Below, in pieces: positions 1 through 11,094 of a DNA stretch of 64,000 nucleotides (the stretch's first letter is position 1; the number at the start of each line of letters is the position of its first letter). The position numbers and the translations under genes are program-made. The stretch covers positions 1-64,000 of the forward strand of contig NZ_JAKOIW010000004.1 in assembly GCF_022206305.1 (NCBI RefSeq), in the 5' to 3' direction. The stretch comes from Gordonia sp. 'Campus' (GTDB taxonomy: Bacteria > Actinomycetota > Actinomycetes > Mycobacteriales > Mycobacteriaceae). The notes under the pieces were generated by a model. That model saw only the letters and a program-made list of their open reading frames with translations, was not told the DNA's origin and searched no databases.

Positions 1-29
1 GGTTTGGGGGTGTGGTCGGAGGACGTCGC

Positions 30-344
30 TCAGTTCGCGAGCTTGAGACCGATCACGCCGCCGACGATCATCAGCAAGAAGAACACCCGGAGCACCGATA
101 TCGGCTGACCACCGGTGATCATGGCGTAGACGACCGTGAGCACGGCGCCGATGCCGACCCACACGGCGTAGGCGGTTCCCACCGGCAGATCGCGCATCGC
201 GTAGGCCAGGCCCGCCATGCTGATGGCCAGTGCCACCACGAACAACGACGTGGGTCCGGGCTTCGTGAACCCCTCGGATCTACCCAGAGCGGTGGCCCAC
301 ACGGCTTCGAAGACACCGGACAGAACCAAGATCAACCATGACAT
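30..344 (-). CDS. sugE: Guanidinium exporter, SMR family (Gdx/SugE type)
   Basis: A 104-residue small multidrug resistance protein of usual length with four hydrophobic segments. The membrane-buried acidic residue is Glu13 in GVFEAVWATAL. The segment PVGTAYAVWVGIGAV (about 54-68) is characteristic of the SugE/Gdx branch rather than the EmrE drug exporters. Characterised Gdx proteins export guanidinium in exchange for protons as antiparallel dimers. The ATG at 344 was chosen because GGGAGG (350-355) lies five bases upstream; the frame stays open further upstream only through the riboswitch. The guanidine-III riboswitch immediately upstream independently supports guanidinium as substrate. Confidence 0.93.
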   Translation of the reverse strand: MSWLILVLSGVFEAVWATALGRSEGFTKPGPTSLFVVALAISMAGLAYAMRDLPVGTAYAVWVGIGAVLTVVYAMITGGQPISVLRVFFLLMIVGGVIGLKLAN

Positions 345-357
345 GACGGCCTCCCAC

Positions 358-399
358 GGGCCGTCTTGTCGCACACCGGGTACAGCACCCCTCGTCCGG
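358..399 (-). promoter_or_regulatory. Guanidine-III (ykkC-III) riboswitch
   Basis: The transcript reads CCGGACGAGG, then GUGCUGUACCCGG, then GACAAGACGGCCC. I recall the Thermobifida fusca guanidine-III aptamer having the same blocks: CCGGACGAGG, GCCGUACCCGG and GACAAGACGG. CCGG pairs with the second CCGG as the pseudoknot, and GUGCUGU pairs with ACGGCCC with one mismatch. The 3' end lies three bases from the Shine-Dalgarno GGGAGG of the exporter, so control is probably translational. Family assignment is from motif memory, not from a covariance search. Confidence 0.9.
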
Positions 400-496
400 G
401 GCCCGCAATCGCGGGCTCCGTTCCACGGTGTCACGCCGGGTGCGGGGTGGCAACGTCAGACGCGTCACCACCCGGCCTGCCCGGGTCCACGGGCCG

Positions 497-1498
<1,002 letters not shown>

Positions 1499-1552
1499 TT
1501 ACCCGGTCAGTTCACGGACAGGTGTCCACGCTACCCACTCGCCGGAAACACG

Positions 1553-1587
1553 ACACCGGCCGCACCCATAAAGGGTGCGGCCGGTGT
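1553..1587. terminator. Strong hairpin terminator downstream of erpA
   Basis: A perfect 15-bp stem (1553-1567 with 1573-1587) carries a 5-base loop. The arm sequence ACACCGGCCGCACCC is very GC-rich. Read on the minus strand it follows the erpA stop and is followed by a short T-rich stretch. Confidence 0.8.
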
Positions 1588-1616
1588 GTGACGAGCGGTC
1601 CGACGCGGCTGGTGCG

Positions 1617-1976
1617 TCAGTTGAACGAGTCGCCGCAGGCGCAGCTGCCGGTGGCGTTCGGGTTGTCGATGGTGAAACCCTGCTTCTCGATGGTGTCGAC
1701 GAAGTCGATGGTGGCGCCCTGCACGTAGGGAGCGCTCATGCGGTCGACCGCCAGGGTCACGCCGCCGAAGTCGCTGGTGATGTCGCCGTCGAGGGTGCGG
1801 TCGTCGAAGAAGAGCTGGTAGCGCAGGCCGGCGCAGCCTCCCGGCTGTACGGCGATGCGCAGCGCCAGGTCGTCGCGACCTTCCTGGTCGAGCAGCGCTT
1901 TGGCCTTCGATGCGGCGGCATCGCTGAGGATGACGCCGGTGCTCGTGGCTGTGCCCGTTTCGTTCTGCACGGTCAT
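1617..1976 (-). CDS. erpA: A-type iron-sulfur cluster carrier/insertion protein (HesB/IscA/ErpA)
   Basis: A 119-residue HesB/IscA-family protein that carries Fe-S clusters to apo-targets. The three conserved cysteines are present: Cys48 in PGGCAGLRYQ, and Cys112 and Cys114 in GSCACGDSF. The ATG at 1976 (MTVQNETG) gives the usual length; the frame extends upstream without start support. It corresponds to Rv2204c and sits between glycerate kinase and adenosine kinase. Its likely clients nearby include LipA, which needs two [4Fe-4S] clusters. Confidence 0.92.
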   Translation of the reverse strand: MTVQNETGTATSTGVILSDAAASKAKALLDQEGRDDLALRIAVQPGGCAGLRYQLFFDDRTLDGDITSDFGGVTLAVDRMSAPYVQGATIDFVDTIEKQGFTIDNPNATGSCACGDSFN

Positions 1977-2220
1977 GGATGCTCCTGTAGGTGGTGTGGT
2001 CCCGGTGGGATGTGGCCCGATGTCGTCGCGGGGTCGGCACCCCGCCCGCAGTCGGGATTCACCCCGCTCGCCGAGAGGTCGACCGGTTGTGCCCGTGCGT
2101 ACAACCGTACTCCTCCCCGTGCTATTCCCGTCGAGTAGCACCAGCGTTTTCCCGACCTGTCGCAGCCGCGGGATGGGCCGTCGGGAGCCATCGACGGACG
2201 ATGCCCCGGCCCGCGCACGC

Positions 2221-3294
2221 TCACCTGGGCCGCAAGTCCGCCGCGACTCTGCGCGCAAGTGCGGTGAGCTGGTTCTCGGCATCGTTCATGGCCACCTCGA
2301 CCGAACCCGCGACGTCGACGATCGAGTGCGCCCCGGCGATGCCCGCGGCCTCGATCTCGGCATCGCTGAGCGTCACCTGGCCCGCGAGCACCAGCGTCGA
2401 CGCCCCGGCACCACGTGCGCCCAGCGTCGAAGCCCGCCGGTGTAGCGCGGACACGACTTTTCCGCGCAGTGTCTGGGCGTCGAATCTGCCCTCGCCGGTG
2501 ACGACCACGTCGGCGGCGGTGACCTCTTCCTCGAGGCCGGTGGCCTCGGCGACCACCGAGGCTCCGGACACGCGCCTGCCGCCGAGGGCGAGCAGTGCCG
2601 CGCCGAGTCCGCCGGCCGCCCCGGCGCCCGGCTCGCCCGTCACATCGCGCCCCGCGAGCGCGTTGAGCGTCGTCGACCACTCGGCGAGGCGCCGCTCCAG
2701 CGCCTCGACGGTGTCGGGGTCGGCCCCCTTCTGCGGACCGAAGACGGCAGCTGCTCCTGTCGGCCCGAGCAGCGGATTCTCCACGTCGGACGCCACGATC
2801 AGTTCCACCCCGCGGAGTCGCTCGCGTGCGCGCTCACCGCCGCCGAGCGCCTCGACCAGACCCGCGCCGCCGTCGGTGGTGGCACTGCCGCCGAGTCCGA
2901 CGACGATCCTGGCCACCGGGTGCCGCAGCGCCGCGTCGAGGAGTTCCCCGACCCCGGACGTGTCCGCCCGCATCGCGGTACGGGGGGTGGGAGCACCGCC
3001 GAGTTGGTGCAGGCCGCACGCCTGGGCGCATTCGACGTAGGCGGTCGACGCCGCGTCGTCGAGGAGCCAGTTCGCCGGGATCCCGGCGCCGAGCGGACCG
3101 TGGACGAACTCCGGTCGTCGGGTGCCGAGTCGTGATGCGAGCACGTCCACGAAACCCGGCCCGCCGTCGGACTGCGGTGCGACGACGACGTTGTCCGACG
3201 GCCTCGCGGCGAGCCATCCGGCCTCGATGGCACGCGCGGCGACGACCGCGGACATCGTGTCGCCGAACGAATCCGGTGCGATCAGGACGCGCAT
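2221..3294 (-). CDS. Glycerate kinase (GarK/GlxK family)
   Basis: A 357-residue glycerate kinase that phosphorylates D-glycerate for entry into glycolysis or serine metabolism. It begins MRVLIAPDSFGDTMSA with the family N-terminal motif. Conserved blocks include PQSDGGPGFVDVL (about 41-53), a GLGGSATTDGGAGLVEAL glycine-rich segment (about 132-149) and VVTGEGRFDAQT toward the C-terminus. The ATG at 3294 removes a 60-residue low-complexity extension. It corresponds to Rv2205c. Divergent from the DUF3043 gene; the 195-bp gap between them should hold both promoters, although I cannot place boxes with confidence. Confidence 0.88.
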   Translation of the reverse strand: MRVLIAPDSFGDTMSAVVAARAIEAGWLAARPSDNVVVAPQSDGGPGFVDVLASRLGTRRPEFVHGPLGAGIPANWLLDDAASTAYVECAQACGLHQLGGAPTPRTAMRADTSGVGELLDAALRHPVARIVVGLGGSATTDGGAGLVEALGGGERARERLRGVELIVASDVENPLLGPTGAAAVFGPQKGADPDTVEALERRLAEWSTTLNALAGRDVTGEPGAGAAGGLGAALLALGGRRVSGASVVAEATGLEEEVTAADVVVTGEGRFDAQTLRGKVVSALHRRASTLGARGAGASTLVLAGQVTLSDAEIEAAGIAGAHSIVDVAGSVEVAMNDAENQLTALARRVAADLRPR

Positions 3295-3489
3295 TCGGGT
3301 TCCTCCCACCGGCTCGGCCGGCCCGGTCGTGGCGCACGGACCCGGGTCCCGGCCTCGAAGACGAAGTCTCGAGCACGAAGTATAGGGACGGTCGCGTGAC
3401 CGGGCAGCGCGACGAACGCCGCCGTCGGTGCCCGGAAAGCGACCACCACGCGTTTGCCCCGCGACGTCGATCACCTAGGCTCTACAGGC

Positions 3490-4176
3490 GTGAAGCTGCC
3501 ATGGAAGAAGGACGACACGGAGGCGGAATCCGGCGAGAGCCCGGTGTCCACCTACACCGCCGACGAGTCCGGCGCCGACGTCGCGACGACCACCAAGGGC
3601 AGCAAGTACACCCCGGGCAAGGGCCGCCCGACGCCGTCCCGGCGTCAGGCCGAGAACAAGCGTCGCGGGCCCGTCGCACCTCCCCCGACGAACCGGTCCG
3701 AGGCGCGGGCCCGCAAGAAGGAATTGAAGTCCACGCTCACCAAAGAGGAAAAGCGTGCGCTCTCCGCGGAGCGCCGGGAGAAGCGACTCCAACAGCGCGA
3801 GCGGATGATGGCCGGCGACGAGGCCTATCTCATGCCGCGCGACAAGGGTCCCGCGCGTCGTTATGTGCGTGACATCGTCGACGCCCGACGCAACTTCGCC
3901 GGGCTGTTCATGCCGTTCGCCATCCTGCTGATCGTGCTGATGTTCCTCGTGCCGCAGGCGGCGGCGCTGACCAACCTGATCCTGGTCGCCTTCGTCGTCC
4001 TGATGGCCATCGACGGCGTCATCCTGGGCCGCATGGTGAACCGCCGTGTCGCCGAACGCTTCCCCGAATCCGGAGACGGCGGCTTCAAGCTGGGCTGGTA
4101 CGCCTTCACCCGCGCCATGCAGCTGCGCAAGATGCGGGCACCCAAGCCGATGGTCACCCACGGCGACGAAGTCTGA
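3490..4176 (+). CDS. DUF3043 membrane protein
   Basis: A 228-residue protein matching the DUF3043 family (M. tuberculosis Rv2206). The first 120 residues are highly charged (Lys/Arg/Glu-rich). Two transmembrane helices follow at about 134-175 (LFMPFAILLIVLMFLV and LILVAFVVLMAIDGVIL). The motif GDEAYLMPRDKGPARRYVRD just before the membrane is the family hallmark. The GTG at 3490 (VKLPWKKDD) was chosen because it matches the family N-terminus. Function is unknown. It is followed three bases later by cobU-cobT, so the genes are probably co-transcribed. Confidence 0.85.
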   Translation: MKLPWKKDDTEAESGESPVSTYTADESGADVATTTKGSKYTPGKGRPTPSRRQAENKRRGPVAPPPTNRSEARARKKELKSTLTKEEKRALSAERREKRLQQRERMMAGDEAYLMPRDKGPARRYVRDIVDARRNFAGLFMPFAILLIVLMFLVPQAAALTNLILVAFVVLMAIDGVILGRMVNRRVAERFPESGDGGFKLGWYAFTRAMQLRKMRAPKPMVTHGDEV

Positions 4177-4179
4177 TCG

Positions 4180-6015
4180 ATGACCGATCGCGCGATGCGC
4201 ACCCTGGTCCTGGGCGGTGTGCGTTCGGGTAAGTCGGCGCACGGCGAATCGCTGCTCGGCGACCACCGCCAGATCCGCTACCTGGCCACGGGCCCCCTCA
4301 CCTCTTCAGACGGCGAGTGGATGGAGCGGGTCCGCACCCACCGCGAGCGCCGCGACGACCGGTACACCACGATCGAGACCACCGATCTTGGTCAGGCGTT
4401 GCGGGCGGCACCAGACATCCCGGCTCTCGTCGACGATCTGGGCAGCTGGCTCACCGCGCAGATCGACGCCGTCCACGGGTGGACTACGGACGTCGCGATC
4501 GACCTCGAGGACCAGATCACCGACCTGTGTGATGCCCTCGCCGCGATGGCCGCCGATGTGGTGCTGATCAGTCCCGAGGTGGGGCTGAGTCTCGTTCCAC
4601 CGACCCCTGCCGGCCGCATCTTCCAGGACCTCCTGGGCACCCTCAACACCCGGGTCGCCGACGCGTGCGATCGAGTCCAGCTCGTCGTCGCCGGACGGGT
4701 TCTCGACCTTCCGCGGCCCGGCGACACCGCGAGCCCCCGAGGATCGGACCGCGACGCAGAGCCGGGCCATGGGCGGTCACCGTCTCCGACCGTCGCTCCG
4801 GTTCCGACACCGGCCCCGACGGTCGACGCCACCGATCTCGACGCGAGCGCGACTGCCGCCGGCCAGACCGGGGCGGCGCGCACCGACGCTGCCTCCCCGA
4901 CGTCCTACGACCGTCCCGACCCGACCGACGCCGAGGTCTTCGCTCCCATCACGCCGCCCGACGAAGCCGTCGCCCGGGCAGCCCGCGAACGCCAGGCGAT
5001 CCTCACCAAGCCGCCGGGCTCGCTCGGCCGCGTCGAGGAGATCGGGGTGTGGATAGCCGCGTGCCAGGGCCAGTGCCCGCCCACCGCCCTCACCTCCCCC
5101 ACCGTCGTCGTGTTCGCCGGCGATCACGGTGTCGCCGGCGGCGGGGTGTCGGCGTTCCCACCCGAGGTGACCGCGCAGATGGTCGCGAACATCGCGGCCG
5201 GTGGCGCGGCGGTGAACGTCCTCGCCGAACGTGCCGGCGCAACGGTCCAGGTCGTCGACATGTCCGTCGACGCCGACACCGACCCCCATGTGTCGCGGTA
5301 CAAGGTCCGCCGCAGCAGCGACGACCTGCGCACCTCCGACGCCATCTCACTCGAACAGGCGCGCATGGCCCTCGCCGCGGGCCGCGCGATCGCCGACGAA
5401 CTCGTCGACTCGGGCACCGGTCTTCTCATCGCGGGTGACATGGGCATCGGCAACACCACACCGGCGACCGTGCTCGTGGGTGCGCTCACCCGTCGCGAGC
5501 CGGTCGAGATCGTGGGCCGCGGCACCGGGATCGACGACACGGGCTGGATGCGCAAGACGGCGGCCATCCGCGACGGAATGCGCCGCGCACGCAAGGTCGT
5601 TCACGATCCGCTGGCGCTGCTGGCTGCCGTCGGCGGAGCCGACCTCACCGCGACAGCGGGGTTCCTGGCCCAGGCCGCGTTGCGTCGGACACCGGTCATC
5701 CTCGACGGTGTCGTGGTCACCGCGGCCGCCATGGTCGCCAACGAACTCGCGCCCGGCGCGATGCGGTGGTGGATCGCCGGTCACCGGTCGGTCGAGCCCG
5801 CCCACCAGATCGCGCTCGAACACCTCGATCTCGAACCCGTCCTCGACCTCTCGATGCGCCTCGGCGAGGGCAGCGGCGCGGTGCTCGCGCTTCCCATCGT
5901 GCAGTCCGCCACCGATCTGCTGTTCTCGATGGCGACGTTCGACGAGGCAGGTGTGAGCGACAAGACGGCGTCGGACGCCGCGGTCGCCGAGACCGTCGAG
6001 GCCGGAAAGTCCTGA
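4180..6015 (+). CDS. cobU-cobT: Bifunctional cobinamide kinase/guanylyltransferase - nicotinate-nucleotide:DMB phosphoribosyltransferase (CobU-CobT fusion)
   Basis: A 611-residue fusion of two steps of cobalamin nucleotide-loop assembly. Residues 1-185 are CobU: P-loop GGVRSGKS (12-19), and [14 protein letters not shown] followed by a [10 protein letters not shown] strand end. A proline/alanine/aspartate-rich linker (about 186-245) follows. Residues about 246-600 are CobT, which activates dimethylbenzimidazole to alpha-ribazole phosphate: [38 protein letters not shown], and the C-terminal [13 protein letters not shown] with the proposed catalytic Glu. In M. tuberculosis the two enzymes are separate genes. 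cobS follows, making a three-step module. The ATG at 4180 is the only good start. Confidence 0.93.
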   Translation: MTDRAMRTLVLGGVRSGKSAHGESLLGDHRQIRYLATGPLTSSDGEWMERVRTHRERRDDRYTTIETTDLGQALRAAPDIPALVDDLGSWLTAQIDAVHGWTTDVAIDLEDQITDLCDALAAMAADVVLISPEVGLSLVPPTPAGRIFQDLLGTLNTRVADACDRVQLVVAGRVLDLPRPGDTASPRGSDRDAEPGHGRSPSPTVAPVPTPAPTVDATDLDASATAAGQTGAARTDAASPTSYDRPDPTDAEVFAPITPPDEAVARAARERQAILTKPPGSLGRVEEIGVWIAACQGQCPPTALTSPTVVVFAGDHGVAGGGVSAFPPEVTAQMVANIAAGGAAVNVLAERAGATVQVVDMSVDADTDPHVSRYKVRRSSDDLRTSDAISLEQARMALAAGRAIADELVDSGTGLLIAGDMGIGNTTPATVLVGALTRREPVEIVGRGTGIDDTGWMRKTAAIRDGMRRARKVVHDPLALLAAVGGADLTATAGFLAQAALRRTPVILDGVVVTAAAMVANELAPGAMRWWIAGHRSVEPAHQIALEHLDLEPVLDLSMRLGEGSGAVLALPIVQSATDLLFSMATFDEAGVSDKTASDAAVAETVEAGKS

Positions 6016-6025
6016 CCCGCAGCGT

Positions 6026-6814
6026 GTGTCGATGATCTCACCGGGACGTGCGGTCCGAACCGCAGTCACCTGGCTGACGGTGGTCCCCGTCGCCGAGCGG
6101 CATGTGGACACCGCACCTGACCGCGCACTCGGCGGCGCTGTGATGGCCTCGGTGCCCGCGATCGGCGCGGCCCTCGGCGCCGTTGCCGCCGGCCTGGCAT
6201 TCGGACTGTCGCACACCGGATTGCCGGTGGCGCTCATCGGTGTCCTGCTCGTCGCCGCGCTCGCCGCGCTCACGCGGGGAATGCACCTCGACGGCCTCGC
6301 CGACACAGCCGACGGTCTGGGCTGCTACGGCCCGCCGGAACGGGTCACCGAGGTGATGCGCAGCGGGACGGTCGGGCCGTTCGGGGTGGCGACACTGCTG
6401 CTCACCCTGGCTGTCCAGGCGACCGGCTTTGCCGGACTCACCGACGAGAATCGTTGGTACGCCGTCGCATTCGCCATCGCCGTCGGGCGACTCGGGGCGG
6501 TCATCGCCACGCGCCGCGCACTGACGCCGGCCCACCCCGACGGTTTCGGCGCGCTGGTCGCCGGAACCCAGCACGTCTCGATCGCCGTGTGGTGTGGCAT
6601 CGCACTGCTGGCAACGGCGCCACTCGGGTTGGGTGGCACCGGTTTCGATCCCGTGCCGGTCGTGCAGGGTGCGGGGGTCGTCGTCGTGGTCGCCGGGTTC
6701 GCGTGGTTGTTCACCCGTCACTGCGCGCGGCGGATGGGTGGGGTGACCGGCGACGTCCTGGGTGGGACGATCGAACTCGGCGTCGCGATCGCCCTCGTCG
6801 GTCTGCTGCTCTGA
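6026..6814 (+). CDS. cobS: Adenosylcobinamide-GDP ribazoletransferase (cobalamin synthase)
   Basis: A 262-residue integral membrane protein that joins AdoCbi-GDP to alpha-ribazole (phosphate), the last steps of B12 synthesis. Hydrophobic segments occur throughout. The conserved metal-binding stretch RGMHLDGLADTADGLGCYG is near residues 91-109, and RSGTVGPFG follows. It starts ten bases after cobU-cobT, so it is co-transcribed and receives the products of that fusion enzyme. Start could be GTG 6026 or ATG 6032; neither has a clear Shine-Dalgarno at ideal spacing. Confidence 0.92.
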   Translation: MSMISPGRAVRTAVTWLTVVPVAERHVDTAPDRALGGAVMASVPAIGAALGAVAAGLAFGLSHTGLPVALIGVLLVAALAALTRGMHLDGLADTADGLGCYGPPERVTEVMRSGTVGPFGVATLLLTLAVQATGFAGLTDENRWYAVAFAIAVGRLGAVIATRRALTPAHPDGFGALVAGTQHVSIAVWCGIALLATAPLGLGGTGFDPVPVVQGAGVVVVVAGFAWLFTRHCARRMGGVTGDVLGGTIELGVAIALVGLLL

Positions 6815-6815
6815 C

Positions 6816-6847
6816 CCGGCGGCCCGGCCGCGAGGCGGGGCCGCCGG
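6816..6847. terminator. Bidirectional hairpin between cobS and ilvE
   Basis: The arms CCGGCGGCCC (6816-6825) and GGGCCGCCGG (6838-6847) form a perfect 10-bp stem between two convergent genes. There is no U-tract, as is common in actinobacteria. Confidence 0.65.
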
Positions 6848-6853
6848 TAGGCC

Positions 6854-7963
6854 TCAGCGGCGGTAGAGCTCCGTCATCCACCCGTGGGTGTCGGCGAACG
6901 TTCCACGCTGGATGCCCGTCAGGGTGTCTCGCAACGCCTGCGTGACCTCGCCGGTCTCTCCGTTGTTGATGGTGTAGTCCTCGCCACCCTCGCCCTTGAC
7001 CCGGCCGACGGGGGTGATCACGGCGGCGGTGCCGCACGCGAAGACCTCGGTGATGTCGCCGGAGGCCACACCCTTGCGCAGCTCCTCGGTGGTGATCTTG
7101 CGTTCCTCGACCTCGAACCCGGCATCGGTGGCCAGGGTGAGCAGAGACGAACGGGTGATACCGGGGAGGAGTGAGCCCGAGAGTTCGGGGGTCACCAGAC
7201 GCGCGTCGGCACCGGAGCCGAACACGAAGAACAGGTTCATGCCGCCCATCTCTTCGATGTAGCGGCGCTCCACGGCGTCGAGCCAGACGACCTGGTCACA
7301 ACCCTGCTCGGTGGCTTGGCGCTGCGCCAGGAAGGCGGCGGCGTAGTTGCCGCCGCATTTCGCGAAGCCGGTACCGCCGGGAGCGGCACGCACGTATTCG
7401 GTGGACAGCCAGACACTCACCGGCTTGATGCCGCCGGCGAAGTAGGCCCCGGCCGGGGAGGCGATGACGGCGTAGATGTACTGGGTCGACGGCGCGTTCA
7501 CGCCGAGACTGGCCTGTGAGGCGAACATGAACGGACGCAGGTAGAGCGACTCCTCGCCACCGGCGGCGGGAACCCACTCGTTGTCCGCGGCGAGGAGCGC
7601 CTCGAGCGACGCGAGGAAATCCTCGACGGGCAGGGCCGGCATCGCGAGGCGTTCGGCGCTGCGCTGCAGTCGTTCGGCGTTGGCCTCCGGGCGGAAGGCG
7701 GCGATCGAACCGTCGGGCTGACGATAGGCCTTGAGGCCTTCGAAGACCTCCTGGCCGTAGTGCAGGACCGTGGCCGCCGGATCCAGCGCGATCGGACCGT
7801 ACGGCTTGACCTTGGCGTTGTGCCAGCCCACCTCGGCGCCGTAGTCGATCATCACCATGTTGTCGGTGAAATGACGTCCGAATCCGGGGGCGGACAAGAT
7901 CTCCGCGCGCCGGCCCTCAGACACCGGGTGCGGGTGCTCGGTACGGTTGAACTCCAAGGTCAT
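6854..7963 (-). CDS. ilvE: Branched-chain amino acid aminotransferase
   Basis: A 369-residue fold-type IV PLP enzyme that interconverts Leu/Ile/Val and their 2-oxo acids. The Schiff-base lysine lies in [32 protein letters not shown] and [12 protein letters not shown] are family signatures. Length is normal for the actinobacterial class II enzymes and position matches Rv2210c. The ATG at 7963 gives [15 protein letters not shown], the typical start. Monocistronic: it converges on cobS and gcvT lies upstream on the same strand 90 bp away. Confidence 0.95.
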   Translation of the reverse strand: MTLEFNRTEHPHPVSEGRRAEILSAPGFGRHFTDNMVMIDYGAEVGWHNAKVKPYGPIALDPAATVLHYGQEVFEGLKAYRQPDGSIAAFRPEANAERLQRSAERLAMPALPVEDFLASLEALLAADNEWVPAAGGEESLYLRPFMFASQASLGVNAPSTQYIYAVIASPAGAYFAGGIKPVSVWLSTEYVRAAPGGTGFAKCGGNYAAAFLAQRQATEQGCDQVVWLDAVERRYIEEMGGMNLFFVFGSGADARLVTPELSGSLLPGITRSSLLTLATDAGFEVEERKITTEELRKGVASGDITEVFACGTAAVITPVGRVKGEGGEDYTINNGETGEVTQALRDTLTGIQRGTFADTHGWMTELYRR

Positions 7964-8053
7964 GGCGTCATCGTACCGCTGGCCGCAAAAGCATTACCGC
8001 ACCCCGTCAGCCGGGCCGACGGCGTACTCGAGCGCCCCGCGGGTGCGCCCTGG

Positions 8054-9172
8054 TCACACGTGCGAGGGCACGAACGGCGGGATGACGACCTCGCAGAGCA
8101 GGTCCCGGCCACGGACGTCGACGACCACCTCGTCGCCCTTGCGCACTCCGGACGCGGTGTCCAGGAGAGCCAGTGCGATGCCCTGCTTCAGCGTCGGCGA
8201 GAACGTTCCGGAGGTGCAGGTTCCGATCTGCCCGGCGCCCTCGGGGTCTCCCGCGAGCCGAACCGCGCATCCGGCGCGCGGGACCCCACGGCCGGTCGCC
8301 CGCAACCCGTACAACCGGCGGGCGGGTCCGGCCTCCTTCTCGGCGAGCAGCGCGTCGCGACCGAAGAACGACGGCTTCTCCCAGCCGACCGCCCAGCTCG
8401 AGCGAGCCTGCACCGGCGAGATGTCCGGACCGAGTTCGTGTCCGTGCAGCGCGTATCCCATCTCGGTACGGAGGGTGTCGCGTGCACCCAGTCCCGCTGG
8501 GAGGCCGCCGGCCTCGGTGATCGACTCCAGGAGAACGTCGAAGACCGCTCCGGCATCGGTCCAGCGCGGCAGGATCTCGTAACCCCGTTCGCCGGTGTAC
8601 CCCGTGCGGCAGACCCGCACCGGCGCCACGCCCGCGGCGGTCGTCAGCTCGGCGTCGGCGAACGCCATGTACTCGATGTCGGCGGGCAGCCCCAGTCCGG
8701 CGAGGATCTCCGGCGACTTCGGCCCCTGGACGGCCAGCACTGCCAGGTCGCGATGCCGGTCGACGACGGAGATTCCTTCTGGCGCAATGGCACTCATCTT
8801 CTGTACGACAGCGGCGGTGTTGGCCGCATTGGGCACCAGGAACACTTCGTCGTCGCTCACGAGGTAGGCGATGAGATCGTCGATGACACCACCGGAGTCG
8901 TTGCAGCACAACGTGTACTGCGCTTTACCTGGGGCGATCTTGCCCAGGTCGTTGGTCAGTGTCGAGTTGACGAAGGCCGCCGCGCCGGGACCGGACACGA
9001 GCGCCTTGCCGAGGTGACTGACGTCGAAGATGCCGACCGCCTCCCGCACGGCGGCATGCTCGGCGACGGTGCCCGAGTAGGACACCGGCATGTTCCAACC
9101 GCCGAACTCGGCAAAGGTCGCACCCAGTGCGGCATGACGGTCGGCGATGGGCCCGGCGAGGAGTTCGGTCAT
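8054..9172 (-). CDS. gcvT: Aminomethyltransferase, glycine cleavage T-protein
   Basis: A 372-residue T-protein of the glycine cleavage system, transferring the aminomethyl carbon from lipoylated H-protein to tetrahydrofolate. [10 protein letters not shown] and [15 protein letters not shown] (N-terminal folate domain), [13 protein letters not shown] and [20 protein letters not shown] are all family motifs. The ATG at 9172 is used; a GTG three codons earlier (9181) aligns equally well with Rv2211c, so the start is uncertain by three residues. Its function depends on lipoylation of GcvH (not in this window), which ties it to lipB/lipA downstream. No glycine riboswitch is visible upstream. Confidence 0.94.
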   Translation of the reverse strand: MTELLAGPIADRHAALGATFAEFGGWNMPVSYSGTVAEHAAVREAVGIFDVSHLGKALVSGPGAAAFVNSTLTNDLGKIAPGKAQYTLCCNDSGGVIDDLIAYLVSDDEVFLVPNAANTAAVVQKMSAIAPEGISVVDRHRDLAVLAVQGPKSPEILAGLGLPADIEYMAFADAELTTAAGVAPVRVCRTGYTGERGYEILPRWTDAGAVFDVLLESITEAGGLPAGLGARDTLRTEMGYALHGHELGPDISPVQARSSWAVGWEKPSFFGRDALLAEKEAGPARRLYGLRATGRGVPRAGCAVRLAGDPEGAGQIGTCTSGTFSPTLKQGIALALLDTASGVRKGDEVVVDVRGRDLLCEVVIPPFVPSHV

Positions 9173-9309
9173 GACGTCCACGCTATCGGGCCGCCCCGGT
9201 GCCGCGGGTCGGGACCACGCCCGGACACGCGCGGACCGACGGGCAACGTACGCGGACGGCTTCGTGCGTCGCGAGTCGGCATCGCCGCCGCTGTGGCAGA
9301 GTTGTCCGG

Positions 9310-10854
9310 GTGAGCAAGAACGACACCGTCGACCGCGTGCGCGGCCCCGAACTCGAACTGTCCACCTCGATCGGCAAGGACGATTCCGCCCTGGTCATCG
9401 GCCTGATCAGCGCGTCGTCACCCGACGCCGAGGGCGCCGACGACGCCGCCGAGCCCACGCTCGCCATCGGTGACGGCATCCTGGACGACGCCCAGGCCGC
9501 CGCGATCACCGCCGCGCTGACAGCCCTCGGGGCAACCGGCTCGCACGGCGAGGTCACCCGCACCGCGGCCCCCGAGACGCTGCCCGTCGACGTCGTCGTC
9601 GCGGTCGGCCTCGGCGACGCCGACAACCTCGACGACGCCGATCAGGTCCGGCAGGCGGCGGGCATCGTCGCCCGGGAACTCGACGGCTTGGAGTCGGTGG
9701 CGACCACCCTCTCCGCGGTCGACCTCATCGCCGCCGCGGAGGGCCTGTTCCTCGGCGCGTACCGGTTCGACGAGTTCCGGTCGGAGAAGTCGCGTCCCAA
9801 GAAGACTCCGCCGCAACACATCACACTGCTGGTCGAATCGAAGTCCAAGGAGGCCAGGGCCGCCCTGGAGCGCGCGATCGCGGTCGCCGACTCGGTGGCC
9901 ATCGCCCGCGACTTCGTCAACACCCCGCCCAGCCACCTCTACCCCGAGGAGTTCGCGGCACGCGCCCGCACCCTGGGCAGCAAGGCGGGCCTCAAGGTCG
10001 AGATCCTCGACGACACCCAGCTCGCCGCACAGGGTTACGGCGGCATCATCGGCGTCGGCAAGGGCTCGTCGCGCCTGCCGCGTCTCGTCCGGCTGTCCCA
10101 CACCGCCAAGAAGTCGACCAAGAAGGTCGCCCTGGTCGGCAAGGGCATCACCTTCGACACCGGCGGCATCTCGATCAAGCCGGCCGCGAACATGGATGCC
10201 ATGACCTCGGACATGGGCGGCGCGGCAGCCGTCATCGCGGCGACCATCCTGGCCGCCCGACTCGACATCGATGTCTCGGTCACCGCGACCGTGCCGATGG
10301 CCGAGAACATGCCGTCCTCGACCGCCCAGCGCCCCGGCGACGTGCTGACCCAGTACGGCGGACGCACGGTCGAGGTCCTCAACACCGACGCCGAGGGGCG
10401 CCTCATCCTCGCCGACGCGATCGTGCGGGCCTGCGAGGACGACCCGGACTACCTCATCGACACCGCAACCCTGACCGGCGCGCAGATGGTGGCACTCGGC
10501 ACCCGGACCCCGGGGGTCATGGGCACCGACGAGTTCCGCGACCGCGTCGCCGCCCGCTCGGCCGACGTCGGTGAGAACGCCTGGGCCATGCCGCTGCCCG
10601 CCGAACTGCGTGCCGATCTCAAGTCGCGCGTCGCCGACCTCGCCAACGTGACTCCCCACCGTTGGGGCGGGATGCTCGCCGCAGGCATCTTCCTGAAGGA
10701 GTTCGTGCCCGAGGACGTCCAGTGGGCACACATCGACATCGCCGGGCCGGCCTTCAACACGGGCGGCCCGTGGGGCTACACCACCAAAGGCGGTACGGGA
10801 GTGCCCGTCCGGACCATCGCGGCGGTGCTCGAGGACATCGCCGCGAACGGCTGA
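9310..10854 (+). CDS. pepA: Leucyl aminopeptidase (M17 family)
   Basis: A 514-residue cytosolic M17 aminopeptidase (Rv2213 equivalent, where it is called pepB). The dimetal catalytic domain is in the C-terminal half: [15 protein letters not shown] with the conserved Lys and Asp, then [15 protein letters not shown], and the signature [13 protein letters not shown]. The N-terminal macro-like domain is the more variable part. The GTG at 9310 (VSKNDTVDR) gives family length; the upstream extension is low-complexity. Divergent from gcvT with about 137 bp between starts. Confidence 0.95.
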   Translation: MSKNDTVDRVRGPELELSTSIGKDDSALVIGLISASSPDAEGADDAAEPTLAIGDGILDDAQAAAITAALTALGATGSHGEVTRTAAPETLPVDVVVAVGLGDADNLDDADQVRQAAGIVARELDGLESVATTLSAVDLIAAAEGLFLGAYRFDEFRSEKSRPKKTPPQHITLLVESKSKEARAALERAIAVADSVAIARDFVNTPPSHLYPEEFAARARTLGSKAGLKVEILDDTQLAAQGYGGIIGVGKGSSRLPRLVRLSHTAKKSTKKVALVGKGITFDTGGISIKPAANMDAMTSDMGGAAAVIAATILAARLDIDVSVTATVPMAENMPSSTAQRPGDVLTQYGGRTVEVLNTDAEGRLILADAIVRACEDDPDYLIDTATLTGAQMVALGTRTPGVMGTDEFRDRVAARSADVGENAWAMPLPAELRADLKSRVADLANVTPHRWGGMLAAGIFLKEFVPEDVQWAHIDIAGPAFNTGGPWGYTTKGGTGVPVRTIAAVLEDIAANG

Positions 10855-11094
10855 CAACAGGTCTCGGACAGCGACCGCATGATCACCCCGACCCCGCATG
10901 AGAATCGTTACCCACGAGTACGAGCCGAATCGAGTCGGCGTCGTGCGGTGCGGGTAGGGTTGGCCGCGGGGATGAGCGGCTGACCCGCCTCTCATTCGCG
11001 CGGTTCCTCACCGTCCCCCGACCCCGTGCCCGCGGCGCACACACCACTGGGCATCACCTACAGACCACCACGTCGAGTTCAGGAGTTCACAACG

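Noticed and set aside
4000-6100. Possible cobalamin riboswitch near cobU-cobT-cobS
   Set aside because: No B12-box-like sequence was recognised upstream, and the genes are preceded by a DUF3043 gene with only three bases between.
9173-9309. Possible glycine riboswitch before gcvT
   Set aside because: I saw no tandem aptamer-like conserved blocks in the 137 bp between gcvT and pepA.
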